Below are positions 25,848 to 34,986 of a DNA stretch of 64,000 bases, piece by piece. The DNA is from Chitinophagaceae bacterium UBA4411. Lineage in GTDB: Bacteria > Bacteroidota > Bacteroidia > Chitinophagales > Chitinophagaceae. Made by a program: the position numbers and the translations under genes. A model generated the notes under the pieces. The model saw only the letters and a program-made list of their open reading frames with translations, did no database searches and was not told where the DNA came from. The first letter of the stretch is position 1. Each line of letters begins with the position of its first letter. Location: positions 186,001 to 250,000 of the forward strand of contig DGQP01000015.1 of the NCBI GenBank assembly GCA_002400415.1, read 5' to 3'.

Positions 25848-26525
25848 ATGAAAAAGATTTTTACCCTTTTACTAAGCTCCATTTTTTCCCTTTCATTACT
25901 CGCTTTTGACGGAACAAAGCTGAGTATTACCGCCAATAACAAAAGTAATATGGACCTGAAAGTGGAGGTGGATGGCCGCCGCTTTACGATGAGTGACAAT
26001 ACTGTTATTCTGAATAACCTGGCTGAAGGTTACCACTCAGTGAAAATTTTCCGTGAAAAAAGAAATAACGGATGGTTCAATACGCTGAAACAGGAAGTGA
26101 TCTACAGCAGTTCCATGTATATGAAACGGGGTTTTCACACTGAAATTAGCGTGAATAAGAATGGAAAAGTCAGCGTTGAAGAAACAAAGATGCGCGGCCG
26201 TGATGATGAATACCGGAATGATGATTATGGCTATGATGTGATGACCAGTCGCGAATTCAGCCAGCTCAAAGAGTCATTAAGCCGTGAGTGGTTTGAAAAG
26301 AACAGGGTGATCTCCGTTAAAGTGGTGATGGATAAGAACAGGTTCACCAGCCAGCAGGTAAAAGAATTGCTGCAACTGTTCAGCTTCGAGGATTATAAAC
26401 TGGAGCTGGCCAAATATGGCTACAGGAATACGGTTGATAAGAGAAACTATTTTATAGTAAACGATGTATTCAATTTCAGCAGCAGCCGCACCGAACTGGC
26501 CCGTTTTATCCGTGATTTTCGTTAA
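25848..26525 (+). CDS. DUF4476 domain secreted protein
   Basis: 225 residues. Signal peptide about 1-18 (MKKIFTLLLSSIFSLSLLAF). An N-terminal beta domain (LSITANNKSNMDLKVEVDGRRF) is followed by an acidic linker (GRDDEYRNDDYGYD) and a C-terminal helical DUF4476 domain (about 130-220: MTSREFSQLKESLSREWFEKNR, then FTSQQVKELLQLFSFEDYKLELAK). The domain is common in secreted Bacteroidota proteins and has no assigned function. The start has no SD of its own; translation may depend on the 37-codon frame ending 5 nt upstream. A strong hairpin follows in the gap shared with convergent sucD. Confidence 0.85.
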   Translation: MKKIFTLLLSSIFSLSLLAFDGTKLSITANNKSNMDLKVEVDGRRFTMSDNTVILNNLAEGYHSVKIFREKRNNGWFNTLKQEVIYSSSMYMKRGFHTEISVNKNGKVSVEETKMRGRDDEYRNDDYGYDVMTSREFSQLKESLSREWFEKNRVISVKVVMDKNRFTSQQVKELLQLFSFEDYKLELAKYGYRNTVDKRNYFIVNDVFNFSSSRTELARFIRDFR

Positions 26526-26530
26526 CCCCG

Positions 26531-26594
26531 GTTCCCCAACGGGGAACTGATAAAGTATGATAACTACAATGCCTCTTCAAATGAAGAGGCATTG
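26531..26594. terminator. Hairpins between convergent DUF4476 gene and sucD
   Basis: First GTTCCCC-AAC-GGGGAAC (26531-26547), then a 13-bp stem CAATGCCTCTTCA with its complement (26567-26594) followed by TTTATT on the plus strand. Probably serves both genes. Confidence 0.75.
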
Positions 26595-26615
26595 TTTATT
26601 AAGGAGCTTAATCAC

Positions 26616-27491
26616 TTATTTTTTGATCACTTCTGCCATTTTTTTACCGATATCAGCAGGGCTGCTTACTACATGGATACCGCATTCGGTCATGATCTTC
26701 ATTTTTGCAGCAGCAGTATCATCAGCGCCGCCTACAATGGCACCGGCATGTCCCATCCGGCGTCCCGGAGGCGCTGTCTGGCCTGCGATGAAACCAACAA
26801 CGGGTTTTTTATTACCGGTTTCTTTGATCCAGCGGGCAGCTTCAGCTTCCATACCACCACCGATCTCGCCGATCATAACAATAGCATCTGTTTCAGGATC
26901 ATTCATGAATAATTCAACGGCTTCTTTTGTTGTGGTACCGATGATCGGATCGCCACCAATACCCACCGCTGTTGAAATACCAAGACCTGCTTTTGCCACC
27001 TGGTCAGCTGCTTCGTAGGTTAATGTGCCGGATTTTGAAACGATGCCGATACGACCGGGAATGAATACAAATCCCGGCATGATCCCTACTTTGCATTCAC
27101 CGGCAGTAATTACACCGGGGCAGTTAGGACCTACCAACCGGGTGGATTTTCCCTGTAAATAATTTTTCACTTTTACCATATCCTGCACCGGAATACCTTC
27201 GGTGATGCAAACAACCAGTTTAATACCGGCTTCAGCCGCTTCCATTATAGCATCAGCCGCAAAAGCAGGCGGAACAAAAATGATGCTTGTGTCAGCAGCG
27301 GTTGTTTTTACACAATCAGCCACTGTATTAAAAACAGGTTTATCAAGATGAGAAGTGCCGCCTTTGCCGGGCGTAACACCACCTACTACATTGGTTCCGT
27401 ATTCGATCATCTGGGTGGCATGAAAAGTGCCTTCTGTGCCCGTGAAACCCTGTACTAAGATTTTGGAGTTTTTATTCACTAGAATGCTCAT
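26616..27491 (-). CDS. sucD: Succinyl-CoA ligase (ADP-forming) alpha subunit
   Basis: 291 residues, standard length. Catalyses, with the beta subunit SucC, succinyl-CoA + ADP/GDP + Pi to succinate + CoA + ATP/GTP in the TCA cycle. Visible: N-terminal CoA-binding Rossmann domain (ILVQGFTGTEGTFHATQMIEYGT), the VGPNCPGVI loop and the phospho-histidine loop RRMGHAGAIVGG. sucC is not in this window, so the two genes are apparently unlinked here. A perfect TACTTTTG -7 box ends 22 nt before the ATG, giving the gene its own likely promoter. Confidence 0.96.
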   Translation of the reverse strand: MSILVNKNSKILVQGFTGTEGTFHATQMIEYGTNVVGGVTPGKGGTSHLDKPVFNTVADCVKTTAADTSIIFVPPAFAADAIMEAAEAGIKLVVCITEGIPVQDMVKVKNYLQGKSTRLVGPNCPGVITAGECKVGIMPGFVFIPGRIGIVSKSGTLTYEAADQVAKAGLGISTAVGIGGDPIIGTTTKEAVELFMNDPETDAIVMIGEIGGGMEAEAARWIKETGNKKPVVGFIAGQTAPPGRRMGHAGAIVGGADDTAAAKMKIMTECGIHVVSSPADIGKKMAEVIKK

Positions 27492-27513
27492 AACCGGTCT
27501 GATTTTAGTCCGG

Positions 27514-27521
27514 CAAAAGTA
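27514..27521 (-). promoter_or_regulatory. -7 box of sucD
   Basis: TACTTTTG on the minus strand, an exact TANNTTTG, 22 nt before the sucD ATG. No -33 TTTG at the standard distance. Confidence 0.5.
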
Positions 27522-27550
27522 AGGTATTTGATGTTTACAGGAACTGTACT

Positions 27551-28399
27551 TTATACATCTTTGGAAGGAGGGATAACAGGGGGCGCATCTTTGTCTATCA
27601 GGAGGTCCATGTTCCGGTGGTTGGGTATCCGGCCTGTTTCTTCCAGCATCCGCATGTCCTTGGCGTCTTTCAGGAAGTCAGAAGCGAAGATGAAGTCATT
27701 CAGCCGCTGGTTTTTACTGAAAATGATCTCCCTGTTAGTGCCTTCCCATTCTTTATTACCCTGGTACATGTATAAGATATAATCGCCGATTTCCATTACA
27801 CTGTTCATGTCATGGGTGTTGACGACCGTTGTGATATTATATTCAATTGTAATTTCTTTGATCAGTTTATCAATGACCAACGAGGTTTGCGGGTCAAGAC
27901 CCGAGTTAGGCTCATCACAAAACAGGTATTTGGGATTTAATACAATGGCTCTTGCCAGGGCAACCCTTTTTTTCATTCCCCCGCTGAGCTCGGCGGGATA
28001 TTTCCTGTTGGCTTCCACCAGGTTCACCCGGTTCAGTACCTCGTTCACCCGGTCCTGCTTTTTCTTCACGGGCCAGCTGGTAAACATATCAAGCGGGAAC
28101 ATGACGTTTTGTTCCACCGTTAAACTGTCGAATAAAGCTGAGCCCTGGAACAGCATGCCAATTTCTTTACGGATTTCTGTTTTGGCCTGGCTGTCCATGG
28201 TTGTAAAGTTCTGCCCCCCGTAAAGCACTTCCCCTTCATCAGGCTCAAAGAGGCCCACCATACATTTCATCAGCACGGTTTTCCCGCTGCCACTGGAACC
28301 AATGATAAGGTTGCACTGACCGGCTTTCATCACGGTACTAACGTCCTGGATAACTGTCCTGTTACCAAACCTCTTTTGTATGTTTTTAACTTCAATCAT
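27551..28399 (-). CDS. mlaF: ABC transporter ATP-binding protein, MlaF-like
   Basis: 282 residues. Walker A GSSGSGKTVLMKCMVG (about 33-48), signature LSGGMKKRVALARAI, Walker B KYLFCDEPNSGLDP and the switch His in VVNTHDM are all present. The MKKR form of the signature region and the neighbouring MlaE permease mark it as the ATPase of the Mla-type phospholipid/sterol transport system, which moves lipids between inner and outer membranes. The C-terminal 45 residues extend beyond the core and end in a proline-rich tail. The substrate-binding MlaD is not adjacent. Confidence 0.9.
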   Translation of the reverse strand: MIEVKNIQKRFGNRTVIQDVSTVMKAGQCNLIIGSSGSGKTVLMKCMVGLFEPDEGEVLYGGQNFTTMDSQAKTEIRKEIGMLFQGSALFDSLTVEQNVMFPLDMFTSWPVKKKQDRVNEVLNRVNLVEANRKYPAELSGGMKKRVALARAIVLNPKYLFCDEPNSGLDPQTSLVIDKLIKEITIEYNITTVVNTHDMNSVMEIGDYILYMYQGNKEWEGTNREIIFSKNQRLNDFIFASDFLKDAKDMRMLEETGRIPNHRNMDLLIDKDAPPVIPPSKDV

Positions 28400-28499
28400 G
28401 TTTCATCTCCCGGCTGGAGGTACTAATTTTCTTTCCGGTGGTTAGTTTTATCAACTGTGATTTAATAACTGCCAAAGTCCCTTCTTCAGGGAACAGGGG

Positions 28500-29237
28500 T
28501 TATAATAAAAGTGCTGATAACACATAATCTGCAAACAATATCGCTATACAACTTACAACCACTGCTTTGGTGCTGGCTCTTCCGATTTCTAATGCACCTC
28601 CCTGGACAAAGTAGCCATAAAAAGCAGGTACACTGGAAATAATGAATGCGAATACGTAGGATTTGATCAACGCAAAAATGACATTATAGGGAACAAAATT
28701 TTCCAGCAATCCCCGGTCATATACGTTGCCGGAAAGGATATTGGCCATCGCACCTGCCAGGCGGCCTCCCCAGATGCCTAGTACCATGGCAATAATAACC
28801 AGTAAGGGTATCATCAAAAGGGCGGCAGCGATTTTTGGCATGACCAGGTAGCCTTTGGTATTAATACCCATGATCTCTAATGCGTCGATCTGTTCACTTA
28901 CCCGCATATTCCCCAGTTCACTGGCAATACGGCTGCCGGCCACACCTGCTAATACAATACAAACAAGGGTGGGGGCAAATTCAAGAATGACCGTATCTCT
29001 TACAATTTGTGCAATCGTGGAAGGAGGAATGATCGGGCTGACTAACTGGTAGGCAGTCTGAATGGTGGATACAGCACCGATAAAAACCGAAATAATAGCT
29101 ACTATACCCAGCGAGCCCACGCCAATCTCAGCACATTGGTGCATGAACTCTTTCCAGTACATCTTACCGTTTTCCGGTTTGGAAAACATGCCTTTGATCA
29201 TCAGAAGGTAACGGCCTATGTCGCTGAAAATGGTCAT
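28500..29237 (-). CDS. mlaE: MlaE-like lipid ABC transporter permease
   Basis: 245 residues with five or six hydrophobic helices. Family marks: VGSLGIVAIISVFIGAV near the start, ELAPTL-like ILEFAPTLVCIVLAGVAGSRIASELGNMRVSEQIDALEIMG (abbreviated landmark ASELGNMRVSEQIDA) and the C-terminal GIATTKAVV-like RASTKAVVVSC. MlaE is the inner-membrane permease of the Mla lipid transporter. It lies 100 nt upstream of mlaF on the same strand. A hairpin ending the malic enzyme gene separates it from that gene. Confidence 0.9.
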   Translation of the reverse strand: MTIFSDIGRYLLMIKGMFSKPENGKMYWKEFMHQCAEIGVGSLGIVAIISVFIGAVSTIQTAYQLVSPIIPPSTIAQIVRDTVILEFAPTLVCIVLAGVAGSRIASELGNMRVSEQIDALEIMGINTKGYLVMPKIAAALLMIPLLVIIAMVLGIWGGRLAGAMANILSGNVYDRGLLENFVPYNVIFALIKSYVFAFIISSVPAFYGYFVQGGALEIGRASTKAVVVSCIAILFADYVLSALLL

Positions 29238-29280
29238 CGATTGGTTTAGGCTGTAAAATACAACGAAAATTATTGTTACA

Positions 29281-29310
29281 GCATCCCGGCCATTTCATGT
29301 GGCGGGATGC
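29281..29310 (-). terminator. Hairpin after the malic enzyme gene
   Basis: GCATCCCG with its complement, plus an inner GCCA/TGGC pairing with a one-base bulge. Only a short T run follows on the minus strand, so strength is uncertain. Confidence 0.6.
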
Positions 29311-29318
29311 TGCAGTAC

Positions 29319-31664
29319 TTATAGTTCCTGGGGACTTTTTTTATACCGTTTCCACCAGGGTGAACGTTTGACAATCTCTTCCGTGGAAATTTTGCTTTTC
29401 ATTTGTGCATCCACCACGGCTACCAGTGCCATATTAAGGATGCTCCGCACAGAACTTCCTAATTGTAATATATGAACCGGTTTATTCAATCCCAGCAAGA
29501 TCGGTCCTACGGCATCTGCTGTTTCCAGTTCTTTCAGCAGGTTATAGGCAATGTTACCTGCGGCGAGATTCGGGAAGATGAGGGTGTTGACTTCTTTGTC
29601 AACAAGCTCTGAGAATGGATAGTTTTCTTTCATCAATTCCTTATTGAAAGCCACACTGGCCTGCATCTCCCCATCCACGATCAGCGATGGCATTTTTTCT
29701 TTTACAATTTTTCTTGCTTCAGCAACTAATCTTGCTTCAGCAGAATTACTGCTGCCAAAATTGGAATAGCTCAGCATGGCAATCCTCGGTGTGATATTGA
29801 AATTTCTGACTTCTCTTGCCACCATCAGGGTAATTTCTGCGAGCTCTTCGGCTGTCGGGTTGAAATTAACAGTCGTATCCGCCAGGAACAGGGGACCTTT
29901 TTTGGTCAGCATCATATACATGCCTGCAATATTCTGAACTCCTTCTTCCGTGCCAATTGTTTGGATAGCAGGTCTTATGGTATCGGGATAGTTTTTGGCT
30001 AAGCCGGAGATCATTGCATCCGCATCACCACATTCCACCATCATGCAGCCAAAATAATTGCGGTCCTTCATAACTTTCCTGGCTTCATAGGCGTTGAAGC
30101 CTTTCCGGCCTCTTCTTGCAAAGAAAAGATCGGAATAGGAATTCCTTTTTTCTTCCATGGCATCACTGCGGGGATCAAAAATGGGGATATCGTCTATATC
30201 AACTCCATTTGCGTCTGCAATGGTTCTGATTTTGTTCTCATCACCCAATAAGATCGGGTAACCAATTCCTTCATCAAAAATGAGCTGGGCTGCTTTCAGT
30301 ATTTTCAGGTTGTCAGCTTCTGCAAACACAATCCGTTTAGGATCTTTGCGGGCTTTATTGCCAAGTATCCGCATCACATGGTTGTCAAGGCCGAGACGGC
30401 TGTCCAGGTTGTTTTCATAGGCATCCCAGTCACTGATTGGATTTTTTGCCACGCCGCTTTCGATAGCTGCTTTGGCAACCGCCGGTGCCACCGTAGCCAG
30501 GAGTCTCGGATCAAGCGGTTTGGGGATTATATAATTTTCGCCGAAAGAAATGCTCTTTTCATTGTAGGCCATGTTCACAATATCCGGTACCGGCGTTTTT
30601 GCCAGCTGGGCGAGTGCCTTTACAGCAGCCAGTTTCATGGCCTCATTGATTTGCGTGGCCCTTACATCTAAAGCACCCCGGAAGATATACGGGAAACCAA
30701 GCACATTGTTTACCTGGTTGGGATAATCGCTCCGGCCGGTAGCCATGATCACATCTTTACGGGCACTGGTTGCATCTTCCCAGCTGATCTCCGGGTCGGG
30801 GTTCGCCATGGCAAAAACGATCGGGTTCTTTGCCATGCTTTTGATCATATCTCCATTCAGCACACCGCCTTTACTTAAACCAATGAACACATCAGCATCT
30901 TTCATTCCTTCCGTCAGTGTTACCATCTTGCCGGATGAAATAAATTCTTTTTTTAATTCATCCAGATCGGTCCGGCTTTCATGAATAAGGCCTTTGCTGT
31001 CAAACACACGGAAGTTCTCTTTTTTGGCGCCTAATGAAATATACAATTTCATACAGGCCACGGCCGCAGCGCCGGCGCCATTCACCACGATTTTAATTTT
31101 ATCTAATTTCTTCTTTTGAATTTCACAGGCATTCAGTAATGCAGCTGCACTGATGATCGCCGTACCATGCTGGTCATCATGCATGATCGGGATCTTCATT
31201 ATTTCCTTGAGCTTCTTCTCTATATAAAAACATTCAGGAGCTTTGATGTCTTCCAGGTTGATACCGCCAAAGGTGGGTTCCAGCGCCTTAACGATCTGGA
31301 CAAATTTCTCTGGATCTTTCTCGTTAATTTCAATGTCAAACACATCAATGTCTGCAAATATTTTAAATAACACTCCTTTTCCTTCCATTACAGGTTTCCC
31401 GGCTTCGGGGCCTATATCACCCAGGCCAAGGACAGCAGTACCATTGCTGATAACCGCTACCAGGTTTCCTTTAGCTGTATATTTATAAACATCTTCAGGG
31501 TTAGCTGCTATTTCAAGACAGGGTGCAGCCACCCCGGGGGAATAGGCAAGAGAAAGATCTCGTTGGGTTTTGGCTTCTTTAGTGGGGATGACTTCTATTT
31601 TTCCGGGCCTCCCTTTTGCATGGTATTCGAGGGCCTGTTGTTTCCGCAATTCATTCTTGTTCAT
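29319..31664 (-). CDS. maeB: NADP-dependent malic enzyme with C-terminal phosphotransacetylase domain
   Basis: 781 residues, matching the two-domain MaeB type. Residues about 1-430 are malic enzyme (PTKEAKTQRDLSLAYSPGVA; the catalytic region EDIKAPECFYIEKKL; NAD(P)-binding IVVNGAGAAAVACMKL), which turns malate into pyruvate and CO2. Residues about 440-781 resemble phosphate acetyltransferase (RIVFAEADNLKILKAAQ, NFNPTAEELAEIT, GSSVRSILNMALVAVVDAQ), which in MaeB is usually regulatory. The gene stands alone with a hairpin after it. Assignment as NADP-linked follows the family, not a residue I can read here. Confidence 0.95.
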   Translation of the reverse strand: MNKNELRKQQALEYHAKGRPGKIEVIPTKEAKTQRDLSLAYSPGVAAPCLEIAANPEDVYKYTAKGNLVAVISNGTAVLGLGDIGPEAGKPVMEGKGVLFKIFADIDVFDIEINEKDPEKFVQIVKALEPTFGGINLEDIKAPECFYIEKKLKEIMKIPIMHDDQHGTAIISAAALLNACEIQKKKLDKIKIVVNGAGAAAVACMKLYISLGAKKENFRVFDSKGLIHESRTDLDELKKEFISSGKMVTLTEGMKDADVFIGLSKGGVLNGDMIKSMAKNPIVFAMANPDPEISWEDATSARKDVIMATGRSDYPNQVNNVLGFPYIFRGALDVRATQINEAMKLAAVKALAQLAKTPVPDIVNMAYNEKSISFGENYIIPKPLDPRLLATVAPAVAKAAIESGVAKNPISDWDAYENNLDSRLGLDNHVMRILGNKARKDPKRIVFAEADNLKILKAAQLIFDEGIGYPILLGDENKIRTIADANGVDIDDIPIFDPRSDAMEEKRNSYSDLFFARRGRKGFNAYEARKVMKDRNYFGCMMVECGDADAMISGLAKNYPDTIRPAIQTIGTEEGVQNIAGMYMMLTKKGPLFLADTTVNFNPTAEELAEITLMVAREVRNFNITPRIAMLSYSNFGSSNSAEARLVAEARKIVKEKMPSLIVDGEMQASVAFNKELMKENYPFSELVDKEVNTLIFPNLAAGNIAYNLLKELETADAVGPILLGLNKPVHILQLGSSVRSILNMALVAVVDAQMKSKISTEEIVKRSPWWKRYKKSPQEL

Positions 31665-31797
31665 ACCGGATTTTTATTTTTAGTCCATTCAGCACATTCC
31701 TTGTATCGGGGCTGCAAGGTACAAAATAATAATCCGAATGCAGATAAGAGGCAACCGGCGGCAGGTTTCAATAATAGGATATGTGTTTACCAGTTGG

Positions 31798-32208
31798 TTA
31801 AAGCTTCGTGACTTTTACTTCTGCTTTGATCTTATAAAAGGGAACAGGAAGGGAGTGGGTTCCCGGGTAGGGATAAAGATTGAGAAATTCAATTTTATAA
31901 TTTTCAATAGTTGTATCCTTTGGAAATTGAGGGTAGAAATCGTGCGTTGAAAGCTTTACCGGGTAAGTGGTATTATTTTTAGTAAAAGAGAATTTTGCAA
32001 TGGCTGTTCCTTCCCAGATGCACATAGCCTTTTCCGGGCAGCGGGAATCAGCGATCAGGCTGTCAAAACAAAGTGAAACGGTTTCACCATTATAGGTATA
32101 GTTTTTACAATCTGCCAGGCGCAGCAGGTTTGGGTTTTCTGTTTCGCCTGATTTTTTACAGGAAATGACAAGAAGTGCAGTCGCCAGGCAAAAAAATACA
32201 ACTCTCAT
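31798..32208 (-). CDS. Small lipoprotein, unknown function
   Basis: 136 residues from the ATG that gives the lipoprotein signal MRVVFFCLATALLVISC (cysteine at 17); a longer frame exists upstream but would bury that signal and overlap little else. Several cysteines remain in the mature part (LADCKNY, VSLCFDSL, SRCPEKAMCIW), hinting at disulfides in the periplasm. The C-terminal half is beta-rich. It lies 52 nt downstream of the M20 amidohydrolase gene on the same strand. No family recognised. Confidence 0.75.
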   Translation of the reverse strand: MRVVFFCLATALLVISCKKSGETENPNLLRLADCKNYTYNGETVSLCFDSLIADSRCPEKAMCIWEGTAIAKFSFTKNNTTYPVKLSTHDFYPQFPKDTTIENYKIEFLNLYPYPGTHSLPVPFYKIKAEVKVTKL

Positions 32209-32260
32209 AGCTCCGTTTATTTTTCCTGACAGCTGCGGAAAATGTATCGTTGCACGAAAA

Positions 32261-33442
32261 TCAGGTTTTAACACTGCTGCCCAGCCAGGCCATCATACCC
32301 ATACCAATTTCAATAGCTGATTCATCGATATCAAAAGTGGGAGTGTGTACACCCGAAGTGATTCCTTTTTCTTTATTCATCACACCCAGCCGGAAAAAAC
32401 AACCGGGAATCTGCTGGGAATAGTAGCCAAAATCTTCGGCTCCCATTCGTTTTTCGGTTTCTTCCACGTTGGCTTCGCCAATAAAAACTACAGCCTTCGC
32501 TTTTGCCGTTTCATTCAGTTCCTCATTATTATAAACAGATGGGTAGCCCACATCAATCAGCAGGTCTATTTCCCCTCCCATGCTATGTACGAGGTCAGTT
32601 GCCATTTTCCGGATCAGTTCATGGGCCCTGAAACGCCAGGTCTCATCCATAGCCCTGAATGTTCCTTTCAATTTTACTTCGTTGGGAATGACATTGGTTG
32701 TTTCACCGCCTTTAAAAGACGTAATGGATAGCACAGTGGGGTTATGCGGGTCATTGTTACGGCTTACAATTTGCTGCAATGCAATGATGAGATGTGATGC
32801 GATCAGTATCGGGTCAATACATAAATGAGGAGAAGCCGCATGGCCTCCTTTCCCTTTTATGGTTATATATAATTCATCTGCACTGGCCATCACTTTACCG
32901 GCCCGGAAACTCATTTTACCAACTGCTAAACCCGGATGCACATGTAAACCAAATATGCAGGAAGGTGCCGGGTTGTCCAGCACGCCTTCTTTGATCAGTA
33001 AACTGGCGCCACCGGGATTCTTTTCTTCACCCGGCTGAAAGATCAGTTTGATGGTTCCTTCCCATTCATTACGCAGTTCATTCAGAATTTTTGCTGCACC
33101 CAGTAAGCAGGTAGTATGCACATCATGACCACAGGCATGCATTATGCCGTTCCGGGTTGATTTATAGGGTACTTCATTTTCTTCCTGGATAGGCAATGCG
33201 TCCATATCAGCCCGCAGTGCAATGATCCTTGAATTGGGATTGCGGCCTTTAATTAAACCAATAACACCCGTAGTGGCTTTTATTTCAAATGGAATACCCA
33301 GTTCGAAAAGTTTGTCTTGTACAAACCTGGATGTTTCGTATTCCTGGTAGCTTAGTTCAGGATGGGCATGCAGGTGATGACGGATCTCAATAAATTCCCG
33401 GGCATACTGTTTTGCCAGTGCTTTAATCTTCTCTGCTATCAT
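32261..33442 (-). CDS. M20 family metal-dependent amidohydrolase
   Basis: 393 residues, typical of the hippurate/IAA-amino-acid hydrolase branch of peptidase family M20, which removes acyl groups from N-acyl amino acids. Metal-binding landmarks are DMDALP, GIMHACGHDVHTTCLLGAA, IFQPGEEKNPGGAS and IFGLHVHPGL; the C-terminal H-x-P-x-F-D element is VHTPTFDIDE. No signal peptide, so cytoplasmic. A perfect TACTTTTG -7 box ends 4 nt before the ATG, as for the FAD oxidoreductase gene, suggesting a leaderless mRNA. The preceding gene's terminator lies 46 nt upstream. Confidence 0.92.
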   Translation of the reverse strand: MIAEKIKALAKQYAREFIEIRHHLHAHPELSYQEYETSRFVQDKLFELGIPFEIKATTGVIGLIKGRNPNSRIIALRADMDALPIQEENEVPYKSTRNGIMHACGHDVHTTCLLGAAKILNELRNEWEGTIKLIFQPGEEKNPGGASLLIKEGVLDNPAPSCIFGLHVHPGLAVGKMSFRAGKVMASADELYITIKGKGGHAASPHLCIDPILIASHLIIALQQIVSRNNDPHNPTVLSITSFKGGETTNVIPNEVKLKGTFRAMDETWRFRAHELIRKMATDLVHSMGGEIDLLIDVGYPSVYNNEELNETAKAKAVVFIGEANVEETEKRMGAEDFGYYSQQIPGCFFRLGVMNKEKGITSGVHTPTFDIDESAIEIGMGMMAWLGSSVKT

Positions 33443-33446
33443 GGCT

Positions 33447-33454
33447 CAAAAGTA
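33447..33454 (-). promoter_or_regulatory. -7 box 4 nt before the M20 amidohydrolase gene
   Basis: TACTTTTG on the minus strand, an exact TANNTTTG, then AGCC, then the ATG: the same spacing as at the FAD oxidoreductase gene. Suggests a leaderless transcript. Confidence 0.5.
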
Positions 33455-33487
33455 CTACTTAGCGCCGAAGGGTTATATTATGCCCAT

Positions 33488-33520
33488 AAAAAATCCCGTC
33501 ACAGGCAGGCGGGATTTTTT
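33488..33520 (-). terminator. Intrinsic terminator of the SPOR gene
   Basis: An 11-bp stem AAAAAATCCCG/CGGGATTTTTT with an 11-nt loop; a T-rich run follows on either strand. Confidence 0.8.
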
Positions 33521-33544
33521 TAAACAGCGACCAAAATATTTTTT

Positions 33545-34018
33545 CTAAGGCGTGATCTCCATTTCATTTTCTTCGTACTTACCCGGTTTCACCTCTACTT
33601 TGTCTGGCATAACAAATACTCCTTTTGGAAAATAGACTTTGAGTTTCTTCTGGTATTCTTCTGCCTCCTTTCTTTCTTTGAAGTTGCCTACTTTAAGTTT
33701 ATAGTAGGGTGACTGATGCCACATGTAGGCTTTCAGTTCGGGAAAATAGGTATATACTTTTGTTTTGGCAGCAATAGCTTCATCCCGGCTGTTGGTGGTA
33801 ATGATCATCAGGCGGAAGCCTTTTACAATGCGGCGGGCATCCCGGCTTGTTTCCTCGTTGATCTGTGCCTGTTTTTTTACCAGCAGGTCCAGTCTCGGGT
33901 CTTTATGTACAACGATAGAATTGCTGTCCATGTTTTTTTTCCAGGTGCTATCCTGTGCATAGCCGGTTACTGTAAAGAATACAACTGCTATAAAGAAGAT
34001 CATTTTCATATATCGCAT
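33545..34018 (-). CDS. Secreted SPOR-domain protein
   Basis: 157 residues from the ATG that gives a signal peptide (MRYMKMIFFIAVVFFTVTGYAQ); a start 9 nt further in is also possible. The C-terminal half resembles a SPOR peptidoglycan-binding fold: GFRLMIITTNSRDEAIAAKTKVYTYFPE and YKLKVGNFKERKEAEEYQKKL, a two-repeat alpha/beta pattern. SPOR domains bind denuded glycan at division sites. It starts 22 nt after the ALDH-like gene and is ended by a good terminator. Confidence 0.82.
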   Translation of the reverse strand: MRYMKMIFFIAVVFFTVTGYAQDSTWKKNMDSNSIVVHKDPRLDLLVKKQAQINEETSRDARRIVKGFRLMIITTNSRDEAIAAKTKVYTYFPELKAYMWHQSPYYKLKVGNFKERKEAEEYQKKLKVYFPKGVFVMPDKVEVKPGKYEENEMEITP

Positions 34019-34040
34019 AAAGTCAAATATCTTACCAAAA

Positions 34041-34943
34041 TTAATAACCGCCACCGGCTCCTGCAATATTTTCCACGGGATGCCAGGTTGTTTTTATTTC
34101 CTGGGTATCCATGATGAAATAAGGTGACTGGCCTTCCTCACCATACCAGTTTATTTTATCATAGAATGAAACCCGTTTCAGGTTCGTGGCCGATTTCTCT
34201 CTGATCATTTTCTGTGTATCAGAATTGTTTTCACAGTAAAGGGTTGCATTCACATCCATATGATCAACGAACCAACTGGCCAGTTCTGCCGGCCGGCCTG
34301 TTAAAATATTGACAACTCCGCCGGGCAGGTCAGATGAATTCAGTACTTCTGCAAAAGTGACAGCGCAAAGCGGTTTCGTTTCGGAAGCTAAAACCACGCA
34401 GGTATTACCGCCTGCAATAACGGGCGCAATCACAGACACCAGACCTAATAAAGAATCACCCTGTGGTGCAATAATTGCAACCACTCCAGTTGGTTCCGGA
34501 ACCGAGAAATTAAAATGGGAGGAGGCCACCGGGTTCACTGCACTGAATAGTTGCTGAAATTTATCACACCAGCCGGCATAATAGATCAGCCGGTCAATAG
34601 CAAGGTTCACTTCTTTTTCTGCTTTTATTTTACTTGCATCCTGTTGTACAAGCTCATCAACAAATTGCGCTTTCCTGCCTTCCAGCATTTCGGCCATGCG
34701 GTATAATATCTGACTGCGGTTAAAAGCAGCCCTGCTGCTCCAGCCGCCAAAAGCTCCTCTGGCCGACACAACAGCATCGCGGAAATCTTTTCTTGAACTG
34801 AGGCATACATTCGCCAGTTTTTTTCCGGCTGCATTGGTGGGGATATAATAACGGCCGGATTCTGTTCTCGGAAATTGCCCACCGATATAGATTTTATAGG
34901 TCTTTAGTACTTCAAGGCGATCAGAAGCTTTCGTTTTTTCCAT
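34041..34943 (-). CDS. Truncated aldehyde-dehydrogenase-like protein, probable pseudoenzyme
   Basis: 300 residues against about 500 for a full ALDH. The N-terminal part aligns well with the neighbouring active ALDH (YIGGQFPRTESGRYY; LIYYAGWCDKFQQLF; GVVAIIAPQGDSLLGLVSVIAPVIAGGNTCVVLASE; LPGGVVNILTGRPAEL). The nucleotide-binding lysine of KPAE is replaced (ASET), and the catalytic region is absent: no ELGGK glutamate and no GQxCCAxSR cysteine. After about residue 245 an unrelated-looking tail (FYDKINWYGEEGQSP, ending AGAGGGY) follows. The gene is intact, so it may be a regulatory or structural partner of the active ALDH in the deoC cluster. Similar ALDH pairs next to deoC occur in other bacteria (from memory). 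Confidence 0.8.
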   Translation of the reverse strand: MEKTKASDRLEVLKTYKIYIGGQFPRTESGRYYIPTNAAGKKLANVCLSSRKDFRDAVVSARGAFGGWSSRAAFNRSQILYRMAEMLEGRKAQFVDELVQQDASKIKAEKEVNLAIDRLIYYAGWCDKFQQLFSAVNPVASSHFNFSVPEPTGVVAIIAPQGDSLLGLVSVIAPVIAGGNTCVVLASETKPLCAVTFAEVLNSSDLPGGVVNILTGRPAELASWFVDHMDVNATLYCENNSDTQKMIREKSATNLKRVSFYDKINWYGEEGQSPYFIMDTQEIKTTWHPVENIAGAGGGY

Positions 34944-34950
34944 ACTAGTT

Positions 34951-34986
34951 GTTCAATAAGTTTAAAATGTTGAAGAGGGTCAAGAG
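34951..34986. repeat. 9-bp repeat array A
   Basis: Four in-phase 9-bp units of the form GTTNAANNN (the last is GGTCAAGAG), starting 7 nt outside the ALDH-like gene start and overlapping the stop codon of the four-helix-bundle gene. Confidence 0.8.
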
